A DNA stretch of 64,000 bases, from the NCBI GenBank assembly GCA_036490175.1, contig DASXEJ010000019.1, forward strand, positions 1 through 64,000, read 5' to 3'. Both the position numbers and the translations under genes were made by a program. The notes below the pieces were generated by a model, which saw only the letters and a list, made by a program, of their open reading frames with translations, was not told the origin of the DNA and did no database searches. The number at the start of each line of letters is the position of its first letter. Within the stretch, counting starts at the first letter, position 1. Source of the DNA: Pirellulales bacterium (GTDB lineage Bacteria; Planctomycetota; Planctomycetia; Pirellulales; JACPPG01). This document shows, in pieces, positions 24,674 through 33,714 of this stretch.

Positions 24674-25792
24674 CTATCGCTTGTCGACGGGCTTCCAGCT
24701 GCGCGTGGCTGATCCGATGTACCTGGCTCGCGGGCGGATCAGTCGGTTGTTGTCGGCCTGTTCGATGACATGGGCGCTCCAGCCCGATACGCGGCTGATG
24801 ACGAACAGCGGCGTGTACAGGAAGATCGGCAGGCCCATGTAGTGGTACAGCCGGGCGCTGGGCCAATCGAGGTTCGGCGGCAGCTTCTTCTCGCCGGTGA
24901 CGATCCGCTCGATCGTCTCGGCCATCTTTTCCATATCCTCGTTGTGCGTCTCGACGGCCAGTTCTTGGCAGAGCGTCTTGAGATACTTGGCGCGTGGGTC
25001 GCCCGTTTTATAGACGCGGTGGCCGAAGCCCATGATTAGCTGCTTGGCGGCGAACGCTTTGCGGACCCAGGCTTCGGCCTTGTCGGCCGAACCGACCTCC
25101 TGCAAAACTTCCAGCACGCGTTCGTTGGCTCCGCCGTGCAGCGGGCCTTTGAGCGCGCCGATGGCGCCGGTGATCGCCGAGTGCAAGTCGGCCCGCGTAG
25201 ATGTGATCACGCGTGCGGCGAAGGTCGAGGCGTTGTATTCGTGTTCGGCGTAGAGGATCAACGAGATATCCATCGCCTTGGTCCAGCGCTCTGAAGGCTT
25301 CTCGCCGCGCAGCATCCACAGCACGTTGCCGGCCAGCGACAGAGTAGGATCCGGCTTGACGGGCTCGTCTCCTCCCGTGAGGCGATGCCGAGCCGCCATG
25401 ATCACCGGCAGTTGCGCGAGCAGACGTTCGGCCTTGCGCAGATTGGCATCGTGGCTATTGTCATCCGTGTCGGGATCCCAGTGAGCCAGCAGGCTGCAGC
25501 CAGTCCGCATCACATCCATGCTCGATGCATGGGCCGGAATCTTGCGCAACACGTCGATGATCTCGGCAGGCACGCCAGCGCCGCGCGCCATCCGCTTCTT
25601 GAACTCTGCCAGGTCGTCGCCGCTGGGAAGTTCGCCGTACAGAATCAGGTAGGCGGTCTCTTCGAACGTTGAGTTCGTCGCCAGGTCCTCGACCGAGTAG
25701 CCCCGGTAGTGCAACCCTTCGTCAACGTTGCTGATGCCGGTTTCGCCGGCGATTACGCCTTCCAGGCCCGGACTGTAGACGGCTTCACTCAT
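24674..25792 (-). CDS. prpC: 2-Methylcitrate synthase / citrate synthase type II
   Basis: 372 residues from the ATG at 25790-25792. The family marks are 'LPSGDDLAEFKKRMARG', 'MDVMRTGCSLLAHWDPD', the catalytic regions 'GPLHGGANERVLEVL' (His near 220), 'GFGHRVYKTGDPRAKYL' (His near 257) and 'PPNLDWPSARLYHYMGLP' (Asp near 308). The length and sequence fit the short citrate synthase/methylcitrate synthase class rather than the long Gram-negative form. Its start overlaps the methylisocitrate lyase stop by 4 bases, which favours methylcitrate synthase: propionyl-CoA plus oxaloacetate giving 2-methylcitrate. Bifunctional citrate synthase activity cannot be excluded. Confidence 0.88.
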   Translation of the reverse strand: MSEAVYSPGLEGVIAGETGISNVDEGLHYRGYSVEDLATNSTFEETAYLILYGELPSGDDLAEFKKRMARGAGVPAEIIDVLRKIPAHASSMDVMRTGCSLLAHWDPDTDDNSHDANLRKAERLLAQLPVIMAARHRLTGGDEPVKPDPTLSLAGNVLWMLRGEKPSERWTKAMDISLILYAEHEYNASTFAARVITSTRADLHSAITGAIGALKGPLHGGANERVLEVLQEVGSADKAEAWVRKAFAAKQLIMGFGHRVYKTGDPRAKYLKTLCQELAVETHNEDMEKMAETIERIVTGEKKLPPNLDWPSARLYHYMGLPIFLYTPLFVISRVSGWSAHVIEQADNNRLIRPRARYIGSATRSWKPVDKR

Positions 25793-26673
25793 GAATTCGC
25801 CTCGTGATGAAAGTAGGCCCGGTCGCGGGCTTCGTATCCAGTGTATCCGAGTAGATCGTAGAGTTCTTGTCGCGATTGCATGCGGTCGAGCAGGCCCTGC
25901 TGCGTGCCTGTTCCCGCGATCACGGCCAGCGCGTCGGTAACGGCCTTCATCGCTACGCGCAGCAGCGTGACAGGCAATAGCACGCCTGCATAGCCCAGCT
26001 GTTGCAAATCGGCCAGCGGCAACAGCGGGCTCTGACCAAACTCGGTCATGTTGGCCACCAGCGGCGCGCGAATGGTGTGAGCGAATTGTTCGAATTCGGC
26101 GATGGTGCCGAGCGCCTCGGGAAAAATCCAATCGGCGCCCGCGTCCAGATAGCGATGCGCCCGGTCGAGCGCCGCATCCATGCCGTGTACGCCGCGGGCG
26201 TCGGTGCGGGCCAGGATGATGACGTCGCTGTTGCCACGCGCGGCGACCGCGGCGCGGAGCTTGGAACACATTTCGGCCGGTTCGACCAGCGTTTTGCCCG
26301 ACAGGTGTCCGCAGCGTTTCGGCAGCCGCTGATCTTCGAGCTGGATGGCCGCGGCTCCGGCGGCGATCAGTTCGGTCACGGTGCGTTCGACGTTCACGGC
26401 TTCGCCAAAGCCGGTGTCGGCGTCGACGATCAGCGGAATCGATACGGAACGAGTCAGCCGGGTCGTCTCGTTGGCTAGTTCCGAGAGCGTGAACAGCCCG
26501 ATATCGGGTAGCGCCAGCGCTCCGGCGGAAAATGCGGCACCAGACAGATACATGGCGCGGAAGCCGGCCCGCTCGATCAGCTTGGCGGCCAGCGCGTCGA
26601 AGGCGCCCGGAATAAGGATCGTCGATTCCTTGACCGCGTCACGCAGCAATGTGCCAGGAGAGATCGAGGCCAC
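25789..26673 (-). CDS. prpB: 2-Methylisocitrate lyase
   Basis: 294 residues from a GTG at 26671-26673, preceded by GGAAGG; the frame is open to 26934, but that extension has no family similarity. E. coli PrpB has 296 residues. Marks: 'IPGAFDALAAKLIERAGF', 'IVDADTGFGEAVNVERTV' near 85, 'IQLEDQRLPKRCGHLSGKTL' near 112 with the catalytic KRCGH, and 'ILARTDARGVHGMDAALDRA' near 155. It cleaves 2-methylisocitrate to pyruvate and succinate. It is the first gene of a two-gene operon with prpC. prpD (or acnD/prpF) is missing from the window, so the dehydration steps must be encoded elsewhere. Confidence 0.92.
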   Translation of the reverse strand: MASISPGTLLRDAVKESTILIPGAFDALAAKLIERAGFRAMYLSGAAFSAGALALPDIGLFTLSELANETTRLTRSVSIPLIVDADTGFGEAVNVERTVTELIAAGAAAIQLEDQRLPKRCGHLSGKTLVEPAEMCSKLRAAVAARGNSDVIILARTDARGVHGMDAALDRAHRYLDAGADWIFPEALGTIAEFEQFAHTIRAPLVANMTEFGQSPLLPLADLQQLGYAGVLLPVTLLRVAMKAVTDALAVIAGTGTQQGLLDRMQSRQELYDLLGYTGYEARDRAYFHHEANS

Positions 26674-26871
26674 GAAGCAACCTTCCAGCGAAACGGGGAA
26701 AGCGAGCACGCCCGCTTGCCGGAATATAGGGAGCGACGGCTCCCTTCCGCAAGGGGCGCGGCGGGCAACGGCCCTGACGGACGACCTATCGTTAGCGTTA
26801 GAATATGACTCGTCCCTGCGGCAATCGCTGATCGTGCAGGGTTCGCCTGTTAAAGGAAACGAGTCCTCAAA

Positions 26872-28443
26872 GTGTCGGCCGCCGCGATGCACGAAGAACC
26901 TCCCCATGGACAGCAGCCGAACCGATGGGGGCATTGCGCGGAAATCGCGCTCGTATTTCTGGTGTTCGCGTTATACGCCGGTTGGCCGATCCCCGAGCCG
27001 AACGAACCCTATTACCTGGCTAAGGCCAAGCACCACTGGGATCCGTCCTGGATCGATCACGACTTCTTTCTCGACTCGGCCGATTCGCATTGGACCTTTT
27101 ACGTCACCGTGGGCTGGCTGAGCCGTTGGCTCTCGCTACCGACCATGGCGCTGGCGGGGCGCGTCGTCACCTGGTTGCTCTTGGCCTGTGCCTGGCAGCG
27201 ATTGAGTTGGGCCCTGGTCCCCAGGCGCGGCGCTGCGCTACTTTCGGCCGCGTTGCTGGTGGCCTTGAACGAGAACTTTCAAATGGCGGGCGAATGGGTT
27301 GTCGGGGGTTTCGAGGCCAAGGGACTAGCCTATGCGCTGGTGTTTGCCGCCTTGGCCGAGCTGGTGCGCGGCCGCTGGAATGCAACCTGGGCGCTGCTGG
27401 GCGGGGCCGTTGCGTTTCATGTGCTGGTCGGCGGCTGGACGATGGTCGCCGTGGCGTTCTGTTGGCTGGCATCCGGCGCCGCGCGACCGCGGCTGCTATC
27501 CATGCTGCCAGGTCTTGCCCTGGGGGCGATTCTCTCATTGGCCGGCCTGATTCCGGCGCTGGCATTGAACTGGGGCGCAGATCCCGATGTGGTGCGCAGT
27601 GCGAACGCCATCTACTCGTTCGAGCGCTTGCCGCATCACCTGTCGTTTTTCGATTTTCCGAGCCGTTTCAAAATTCGATTCGCCTTCTTGGTCCTTGTGT
27701 GGGGATGGCTGTCGCAGTTTTTTGCCACGAGCCCTGGGCGACTGCGTTTGCGCCGCGTGGTCAATGCTTCGTTGGCCGTGGCGGGAGTGGGCATTGGCAT
27801 CAGCTTGGCGCGCGATTATCGACCCGAATTGGCCGCCAGCTTGTTGCGCTATTATTGGTTTCGCTTGGCCGACGCATTTGTTCCCTTGGGTGTCGCCACG
27901 GGCGCTACGATGGTGGCATTTCAACTGGGCAACATTCGGCCGCGCTGGCGCGTGGCGGCGCCGGTGATGCTTGCCCTGATCGCGACGTGGCTGTTGGAAC
28001 CTCAACTTGCGGCGCGGATCGCGCCCGAGGCGCCGCGTGCCGACAAGCCGGGCAAAACCGCGAACCTGGCCGATTGGCGCGACGCCTGCGATTGGATTGC
28101 CGCGCACACACCGGTCGAGGCAACCTTTCTCACTCCGCGTACTGCCCAAACCTTCAAGTGGTACGCGGGGCGGAGTGAGGTCGCCACCTGGAAAGACTTG
28201 CCGCAGGATGCCGACAGCATCGTCGCCTGGCGCCGGCGGTTGGAAGATCTGTACGGCACGGGCGATTCGTCCGAACCGTGGTACGATAGCCTGGCCGAGA
28301 TCGACGTCGCACGCTTGCGCCGCGTCGGCGAGAAATACGGGGCAAGGTTCATTGTCTGCGAGTCGGACCCACCGCTCGATTTGCCCTGCTTGTATCGCAA
28401 CTCGACGTACGCCGTGTACGAGCTTGGACCTGGGACGAAATGA
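26872..28443 (+). CDS. Multi-pass membrane protein, DUF6798/GT-C-like
   Basis: 523 residues with about ten transmembrane segments between residues 25 and 390, then a C-terminal soluble domain. The early loop 'PEPNEPYYLAKAKHHWDPSW' with acidic residues after the first helix resembles the first luminal loop of GT-C glycosyltransferases. The tail contains 'LADWRDACDWIAAHTPVEAT', 'FLTPRTAQTFKWYAGRSEVA' and 'WKDLPQDADSIVAW', which I associate with the planctomycete family DUF6798. Role unknown; lipid-linked sugar transfer is a guess. The stop overlaps the Nudix start (ATGA, 28440-28443). Its promoter lies in the 198 bases shared with divergent prpB. Confidence 0.65.
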   Translation: MSAAAMHEEPPHGQQPNRWGHCAEIALVFLVFALYAGWPIPEPNEPYYLAKAKHHWDPSWIDHDFFLDSADSHWTFYVTVGWLSRWLSLPTMALAGRVVTWLLLACAWQRLSWALVPRRGAALLSAALLVALNENFQMAGEWVVGGFEAKGLAYALVFAALAELVRGRWNATWALLGGAVAFHVLVGGWTMVAVAFCWLASGAARPRLLSMLPGLALGAILSLAGLIPALALNWGADPDVVRSANAIYSFERLPHHLSFFDFPSRFKIRFAFLVLVWGWLSQFFATSPGRLRLRRVVNASLAVAGVGIGISLARDYRPELAASLLRYYWFRLADAFVPLGVATGATMVAFQLGNIRPRWRVAAPVMLALIATWLLEPQLAARIAPEAPRADKPGKTANLADWRDACDWIAAHTPVEATFLTPRTAQTFKWYAGRSEVATWKDLPQDADSIVAWRRRLEDLYGTGDSSEPWYDSLAEIDVARLRRVGEKYGARFIVCESDPPLDLPCLYRNSTYAVYELGPGTK

Positions 28444-29129
28444 CCATGACCGATGACGTGCCAGGCGATGCCGCAGACGATTTACCTTTGTGGCTTGGCC
28501 ACAGATTGCAACAACCGCTGCCGCCCGAATCGGTGCGCGCCGCGTTTGCTCCTTCGCTCAGCTATGGGCGCCATTTTGGTCCGCCTGGCCATGACGCCCG
28601 TAGCGCCGCGGTGTTGGTCCTGCTATATCGGCGCGACGGCCAGTGGCTGGTCCCGTTCACGGTGCGTCCCGACACGATGGCGGACCATGCCGGGCAAGTC
28701 AGTTTTCCCGGTGGGATGGTCGAGTCGGGCGAAACGACACGCGACGGGGCGTTGCGCGAATTGGAAGAAGAGTTGGGCGTAGCGCGCGATTCGGTCGAAG
28801 TATTGGGCAGCCTGTCGCCGATGTTTTTGTTTGTCAGCAATTTTCGGATTACCCCCTGGGTCGCCGTCGCACGCGCTCCGATTGCATTTCGTCCTTGCGA
28901 TCGCGAGGTGGCCGAGGTGCTCGAAGTGCCGGTGGCGCACATGATGAACTCGGCCAACTACGGTGTACATCATCATCAGCGCGGCGAGTTGCGGTTCTCG
29001 GCCCCGTATCTTGGCTGGCACCAATATCACGTGTGGGGCGCCACGTGCATCATCCTGGCGGAACTGGTGGCGATCCTTTCGGAAGGACAGGCCGCGAGCT
29101 TCGCCTACGGTCACGACAGGCGACCTTAG
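28440..29129 (+). CDS. Nudix hydrolase, CoA-pyrophosphatase-like
   Basis: 229 residues. The Nudix box is exact: 'GGMVESGETTRDGALRELEEELGV' fits GX5EX7REUXEEXGU, split here as 'GGMVESGETTRDGALRE' then 'LEEELGV' near residues 95-118. The preceding 'VSFPGGMVE' and following 'LGSLSPMFLFVSNFRITPWV' are as in the CoA diphosphatase (NudL) subgroup, which hydrolyses CoA and its oxidised forms. The first 45 residues are an N-terminal extension. It is translationally coupled to the membrane protein upstream. Confidence 0.9.
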   Translation: MTMTDDVPGDAADDLPLWLGHRLQQPLPPESVRAAFAPSLSYGRHFGPPGHDARSAAVLVLLYRRDGQWLVPFTVRPDTMADHAGQVSFPGGMVESGETTRDGALRELEEELGVARDSVEVLGSLSPMFLFVSNFRITPWVAVARAPIAFRPCDREVAEVLEVPVAHMMNSANYGVHHHQRGELRFSAPYLGWHQYHVWGATCIILAELVAILSEGQAASFAYGHDRRP

Positions 29130-29271
29130 TTGTCACGCGCCATGTTGCCGCAGAAGCGCGCAATGGCGGGTGAACGGCCCGGGGTTCCAGAGATGCGGAC
29201 TGGTCCGGTTATGCGGTTGCGAGAGGCGAATTCCCCTGCGCCCCGCTCTTAACCGAAAGCCATGATTGAGG

Positions 29272-30453
29272 ATGAGCCAGGCGCCACAAACTCCGCAATA
29301 CGAGCTGACTCGACTTCAGTCGGTCGACGAGCTTAGGTCGATCGCCGCCGCTTGGGACGAACTATGGTGGCGTAGCGAGGGCTTGTTTCCCACGGCACGG
29401 GCCGCGACCGTCGCGCAATGTGCCGCACAGTTCGCGCAGGGTGAGCGCGTCTGTGCGCTGGTGGTTAGTCGGGGCGATCGGCTGTTGGCGGCGTTGCCAC
29501 TGGTGGGCGCGCGCGTCAAACACGTATTGCCCGTGGGGGGATTGGCAGGTAACGCCTGGACGCCGGCAGGGGACCTGCTGTTGGATCCCGACTGCGACGT
29601 GCCCAGCGTGCTCGATACGCTTGTAAGCGGAGTGGCCGGGTTGCCCTGGCCGCTGGTATGGTTGGAAGCCGCGATGATGGATTCTGCGCGGTGGATTGGA
29701 TTGCACGAAGCGCTGGGTCGCGCCGGGTTGATGTCATTTGTGCAAGATCGATTTGCCGTGGCACGCTGCGGCATCGACCGGTATTGGGAGAGCTATCAAC
29801 GTGGCCGTTCGCGCAACTTGCGGCGCGCCATGCGCCGTGCGACGCGTGCCGCTGAGCAGTTCGGCGAGATTGGTTTCGAACTGCACACGCCCGCCGCCAC
29901 GGACAAAGTCAACCGCCTGCTACGCCGCGGGTTCGAAGTTGAAGACTCGAGTTGGAAGGGGGAGGCCGGCAGCTCGGTGTTGAGCAATCCCGGCATGTTT
30001 GATTTCTTTGCGCACCAAGCCCAACAGTTGGCCACGTGGGGGCAATTGGCGGTCTCCCTGCTGACGATCAACGGTGAAGCCATCGCCTTCGAGTATGCCC
30101 TGGCCGCCAAGGGGGCATATGCCCCGGTGAAGGTGGGTTACGATCCGCGCTTCAGCGAGGTGAAGCCGGGACAGCTGCTGCGCTGGCATTTGCTGCGCAC
30201 GCTGCACACCGAGGGGCGATGGTCGGGCGTGGACTTTGTGGGGCCGATTTCGCACGCCACGGCCCGTTGGTCGACCACTACCTATCGGCTGTGCCGTATG
30301 GTCATCGCGCCGCCGCGGTTCTCCAGTCGCCTGTTGCTGGCCGGCTACCGGATGGCTAAGTATCGCGGCAACGTCAGCGAGACGATTAGTGAACCGGCAT
30401 TGCTAGCGGAGGATCGCAGCGAACCCGCCTTCGCTGCGACGAGTGCCGACTAG
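29272..30453 (+). CDS. GNAT acetyltransferase, CelD/BcsL family
   Basis: 393 residues from the ATG at 29272; a TTG two codons earlier is also possible. The marks are those of the FemAB/CelD-like GNAT group: 'VDELRSIAAAWDELW' at the start, 'CGIDRYWESYQRGRSRNLRR' near 170, 'GFEVEDSSWKGEAGSSVLSN' near 220, 'INGEAIAFEYALAAKGAYAP' near 268 and 'KVGYDPRFSEVKPGQLLRWH' near 292. These enzymes acylate sugars or peptides of the cell surface or exopolysaccharide. The gene lies 142 bases after the Nudix gene. Confidence 0.86.
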   Translation: MSQAPQTPQYELTRLQSVDELRSIAAAWDELWWRSEGLFPTARAATVAQCAAQFAQGERVCALVVSRGDRLLAALPLVGARVKHVLPVGGLAGNAWTPAGDLLLDPDCDVPSVLDTLVSGVAGLPWPLVWLEAAMMDSARWIGLHEALGRAGLMSFVQDRFAVARCGIDRYWESYQRGRSRNLRRAMRRATRAAEQFGEIGFELHTPAATDKVNRLLRRGFEVEDSSWKGEAGSSVLSNPGMFDFFAHQAQQLATWGQLAVSLLTINGEAIAFEYALAAKGAYAPVKVGYDPRFSEVKPGQLLRWHLLRTLHTEGRWSGVDFVGPISHATARWSTTTYRLCRMVIAPPRFSSRLLLAGYRMAKYRGNVSETISEPALLAEDRSEPAFAATSAD

Positions 30454-30571
30454 TCGGACCGTGTGCCCCACTCGATCGGGGGCATGGTCTTTCGCCGTGC
30501 GTGTCGATACATTTCTGCCAGGGTGGTTCGCATCCTAGCCATTTTCTGCCGTATTAGATTTCTGTTAATTC

Positions 30572-31261
30572 ATGAATTCCGCCCCTAACCCACAGGCCGT
30601 CGTATTCGATCTCGACGGACTGATGTTCAATACCGAAGAACTGTACCAGGACGTGGGCGCCGAGATGCTCAGGCGTCGTGGACACGAGTTTGGCCCCGAT
30701 TTGCTCGACGCGATGATGGGGCGCCCGAACCGCGTGGCGCTGCAAATCATGATCGACTGGCACGACCTCGCGGCTACGGTCGAGGACCTGACCCGCGAGA
30801 CGGCCGAAATCTTTCCGCCGATTCTCGACACCCGGCTGACTCCGATGCCAGGACTACTAGAACTGCTCGCGGCGCTCGAGCAGCACGGCATTCCCAAGGC
30901 CATTGCCACCAGCAGTGGCAAGCGTTTTGTCGACGACGTGCTGTCGCGGTTTGCACTTGCGCCACGCTTCGACTTCATTTTGACCGCGGAAAGCGTCACC
31001 GAAGGGAAGCCTCATCCCGAGGTTTATCAAAAAGCCGCCGCGGGCTTTCACCTCACTCCCCCGCAGATGGCGGTGCTGGAAGACAGCGCCAATGGCTGCC
31101 GCGCCGCCGTGGCGGCGGGGGCGCGGGTGGTGGCAGTGCCAGGAGGGCACAGTGCGCAGCACGACTTTACCGGCGCCGAATTCATAGCGCAAACCCTTGG
31201 CGATCCGCGGATTTACACGCTGTTGGGCCTGGGACAGCCCGAGACGGGACGCTCGTCTTGA
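30572..31261 (+). CDS. HAD-family phosphatase, beta-phosphoglucomutase-like
   Basis: 229 residues. The HAD motifs are: I, 'VVFDLDGLMFNTEELY' (nucleophile Asp near residue 12); II, 'IATSSGKR' (Ser/Thr near 112); III, 'EGKPHPEVYQKAA' (Lys near 145); IV, 'VLEDSANGCRAAVAAGARVV' near 167. A four-helix cap lies after motif I. It fits the subfamily IA hydrolases that act on sugar phosphates. The substrate is unknown. A hairpin directly follows the stop. Confidence 0.9.
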   Translation: MNSAPNPQAVVFDLDGLMFNTEELYQDVGAEMLRRRGHEFGPDLLDAMMGRPNRVALQIMIDWHDLAATVEDLTRETAEIFPPILDTRLTPMPGLLELLAALEQHGIPKAIATSSGKRFVDDVLSRFALAPRFDFILTAESVTEGKPHPEVYQKAAAGFHLTPPQMAVLEDSANGCRAAVAAGARVVAVPGGHSAQHDFTGAEFIAQTLGDPRIYTLLGLGQPETGRSS

Positions 31262-31312
31262 CGCTAGCGGACTAGCGTTGCTAGACTCCGCGACCCGTTC
31301 GAGGAGACGGGT
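31261..31312 (+). terminator. Two hairpins after the HAD gene
   Basis: ACGCTAG-CGGA-CTAGCGT (31261-31278) is a perfect 7-base stem that begins with the last base of the stop codon. ACCCGT-N8-ACGGGT (31293-31312) follows. Neither has a T tract, so factor-dependent or stem-only termination is implied. Confidence 0.5.
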
Positions 31313-31498
31313 GGCCGTGGGTCTCATCGAATCCGGTGTGGCTCGCGTGGATAGCAGGGCCTGACACGCGTTTTTCTGAGCGGATGTACCGCCGGGTCGT
31401 CCCTCGAGAAGGGGAACCGGGGCGTATGATCGCGGCCCGCGACGCCTTGGCCCAGACACGAAGAAACCATTTTCGAGCCCACCAACGAGGTGCCTTTG

Positions 31499-32248
31499 AT
31501 GTCGAGGACGATCGCGATCGTGCAGCCCCGCCTGGCAAAGCCGGGAGCCAAATCAAACTATACGCGCAAGCTGGGGGGCCAATCGCTGCTGGAGCGCGTC
31601 GTGCGACGTGTTACCGATTGCGAGCGCCTGGAACGAGTTGCCGTGGTGATTAGCGAACGGTCCGAAGACGAAGCCGTATTCGACCTGGTGCCGCGTGACG
31701 TGGCCGTGTTTGTCAGCCAGAAGCGCGATGCCTTGGGCCAGGTCTGCGACGCGATCGACCACTTCCGGCCGGATTCTGTGGTGTGTGTGTCGGCCGATCA
31801 TCCCTGCGTCGATCCGGTGTTCGTCGATCGACTTGTAGCGACTGCCACCGAGCAGCCCACCTGTGACTATATCAGCTACAGCTCCCGCGATGGGCAGCCG
31901 GCCATCCAATCGTCGTTGGGCGTGTTCGCCGAATGGTGCCGAGCCAGCGCGCTGTTGCGCGCGGATCGCTCAGCAACTGCTACGGCAGATCGCGACCAGG
32001 TGACCCGCTATTTGTATTCACATCCCGAGATCTTTGGCGTGCGCTTGATTCCGGTGCCGGCCGAGTTGGATCGCGACGACCTGCGGCTCACCGTGGCGCA
32101 CGACGAAGATTGGGAGCACTTGCACACGATCTACGATGCCTTGGGCCCAGATCGATTCGACTGGCGCGGAATCGCCGATCTGTTGCACCAGCATCCTTCG
32201 GTAAGGGAACGGATGGCGCACTTGAACCGAGAGCCGGTCGCGCCGTGA
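31499..32248 (+). CDS. Cytidylyltransferase-like nucleotidyltransferase (SpsF/KdsB-type)
   Basis: 249 residues from the ATG at 31499, preceded by CGAGG. The fold marks of sugar-nucleotide transferases are visible: 'RKLGGQSLLERVVRRVTDCE' near 25, 'VVISERSEDEAVF' near 48, 'VFVSQKRDALGQVCDAIDHF' near 70, 'VVCVSADHPCVDPVFVDRLV' near 96 (the Asp binds metal) and 'RLTVAHDEDWEHL' near 200. The 'RLTVDxxxDxxLi' phrase is typical of SpsF-like enzymes. The N-terminal R-x-G-S-x-R signature is altered (RLAKPGAKSNYTRK). Role: probably activates a sugar acid for surface polysaccharide. It is followed by a HAD gene, which may supply the phosphatase. Confidence 0.8.
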   Translation: MSRTIAIVQPRLAKPGAKSNYTRKLGGQSLLERVVRRVTDCERLERVAVVISERSEDEAVFDLVPRDVAVFVSQKRDALGQVCDAIDHFRPDSVVCVSADHPCVDPVFVDRLVATATEQPTCDYISYSSRDGQPAIQSSLGVFAEWCRASALLRADRSATATADRDQVTRYLYSHPEIFGVRLIPVPAELDRDDLRLTVAHDEDWEHLHTIYDALGPDRFDWRGIADLLHQHPSVRERMAHLNREPVAP

Positions 32249-32435
32249 GTGATTTGCTTGCCGAGAGGGAATTCGGCAGGGACGATGCAGACAGAGCCGG
32301 ATGTTCGCAGGGGCGACGTCGGCTCCTAACGAATCACAGCCCGAATTAGGGTTCGAGAAACGAGAGGCGGCAACCGCGGCAAGCGGCCTTTATGAGGGTC
32401 CTTGTTAGCGCACCCGGCATGGAAAGGATTCCACG

Positions 32436-33281
32436 ATGGGCGCGGAAATCGATTTGTTTACGTCGTATGTCACTGGCGGCCTGGCGGTGCGCAGCGCGCC
32501 GTTGGTATCTTTGCCAGATTCCCCAATCAATGCGCCACGTATGGCGCTTTCGCGGCATGACGCCGAGGATTCCGGCGCTGGCCCCTCCGAATTCTCGACG
32601 AAGGTCGTGCTGGTTGACGTCGAAGATGTGCTCTACGATGCCTCGGCCTGGCAACGCTGGCTGGGGCAACTCTTTGCCCCGCTGACGCCGCGCACCCTGG
32701 AGTCGGAATTCCAACGACATTGGCAGGCGGAGTATCTGCCGGCCGTGTATCGCGGCCAGCAAGAGTTTCACGCGGCATTTGCCCGTTGCCTGAGTACGCT
32801 CGGGCTAACCGCTGGTCATGTCGAAGAGATCGTCGCGGCCAGTCGGGCGCAGCGCCGTCGCGACGCGGGGGCGCGGCGGCTGTATCCCGGCACTCGTTCG
32901 ACATTGAGCCAGTTGAAATCCGCGGGCATCACTTGCGGCGTCCTTACCAACACGGACCGAACCGCGGCCGCGTTGCGTCAGGATCTTGCCAAGTTGGGGC
33001 TGGCCGACGCGTTCGACGACTATTTCACTTCGGTCGATATGCAGGCTCACCTGCCTCATGCACCCTGTTTTGATCATGCTTTGCAAGTCTTGAACGTTCC
33101 GGCGGCCGACGTGTTGTTTGTCAGCCACGACATTCGCGAACTGCAAGGCGCGCAAGCTGCGGGCTGCCAAGCAGTGGCGTTCAACGCGCGCCCGTGCGCG
33201 GCTGCCATCCCCAAGATCGATCGATTCGACGGGGTTTTGAAGCTGGCTGTACCGGCCGAAGTGGCGCGCGTCGCAACCTAA
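32436..33281 (+). CDS. HAD-family hydrolase with unusual motif I
   Basis: 281 residues. Motif I is 'VVLVDVEDVLYDASAWQRWL' near residue 57, so the usual DxDGTL is D-V-E-D-V-L. The nucleophile Asp is kept, but the general acid Asp is replaced by Glu. Motif II is 'GVLTNTDRT' near 170, motif III probably 'PHAPCFDHAL' near 208 (the usual Lys is not obvious), and motif IV 'VLFVSHDIRELQGAQAAGCQ' near 227. The first 50 residues are an extra N-terminal segment without recognised features. AAGGA lies 7 bases before the ATG. The changed residues suggest altered or weak phosphatase activity. Confidence 0.8.
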   Translation: MGAEIDLFTSYVTGGLAVRSAPLVSLPDSPINAPRMALSRHDAEDSGAGPSEFSTKVVLVDVEDVLYDASAWQRWLGQLFAPLTPRTLESEFQRHWQAEYLPAVYRGQQEFHAAFARCLSTLGLTAGHVEEIVAASRAQRRRDAGARRLYPGTRSTLSQLKSAGITCGVLTNTDRTAAALRQDLAKLGLADAFDDYFTSVDMQAHLPHAPCFDHALQVLNVPAADVLFVSHDIRELQGAQAAGCQAVAFNARPCAAAIPKIDRFDGVLKLAVPAEVARVAT

Positions 33282-33354
33282 CATGCCCATTGAAATCGGT
33301 GGCGACCCTGCTGACAGGAATGGGTTGCCGATCACCAGGGAAGGAATCATCAAG

Positions 33355-33579
33355 ATGTCGCCTACCATATGCGACCCCGACGATCACGACGTGCAGACCG
33401 TCCGTCGCCAGCCGATGTCGCGGCGGTTTCGCCAGGTAGGACCAACTGGCCCCTATCGCGCCAAAGATGGCGCCGAGCCTGTCCTGCCATTGCCCCGCTG
33501 GACCTTTTGGGCACTGTTGGGCTGGTCGGTCGGCATGGCCACGATATACACGGCCATACTGGCGGGCTGGTGGGAGTAA
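33355..33579 (+). CDS. Small membrane protein, 74 aa
   Basis: The start at 33355 follows GGAAGGAATC with good spacing; the frame is open from 33283, so a 98-residue form is possible. A charged N-terminal part (MSPTICDPDDHDVQTVRRQP) is followed by one transmembrane helix near the C terminus ('WTFWALLGWSVGMATIYTAI'). I do not recognise a family. It lies 73 bases after the HAD gene. Confidence 0.55.
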   Translation: MSPTICDPDDHDVQTVRRQPMSRRFRQVGPTGPYRAKDGAEPVLPLPRWTFWALLGWSVGMATIYTAILAGWWE

Positions 33580-33601
33580 GGGAACTGACGAAGGCGTAAT
33601 A

Positions 33602-33714
33602 ATGAAAGATGAAGGGGAAGAAAGTCGCCTGTGCCCTGAAGCCGTGGGCGACCTTGAACTTGGCAAGACCGTTGCCGGCATTCATCGTTCAGAATTCATC
33701 ATTCATCGTTGATT
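33602..33714. repeat. Possible dispersed intergenic repeat between convergent genes
   Basis: The stretch has short echoing words (ATGAAAGATGAAGGGG; TTCATCGTTCAGAATTCATC; ATTCATCGTTGA) of the ATGAATGATGAATT type, which I recall from intergenic spacers of many planctomycete genomes. A 36-codon frame (MKDEGEESRLCPEAVGDLEL) also fits but looks spurious. It covers the end of the small membrane gene region and the tail of the PTPS-like gene. Confidence 0.35.

Noticed and set aside
26674-26934. N-terminal extension of prpB
   Set aside because: No PrpB similarity, and it runs into the divergent gene at 26872.
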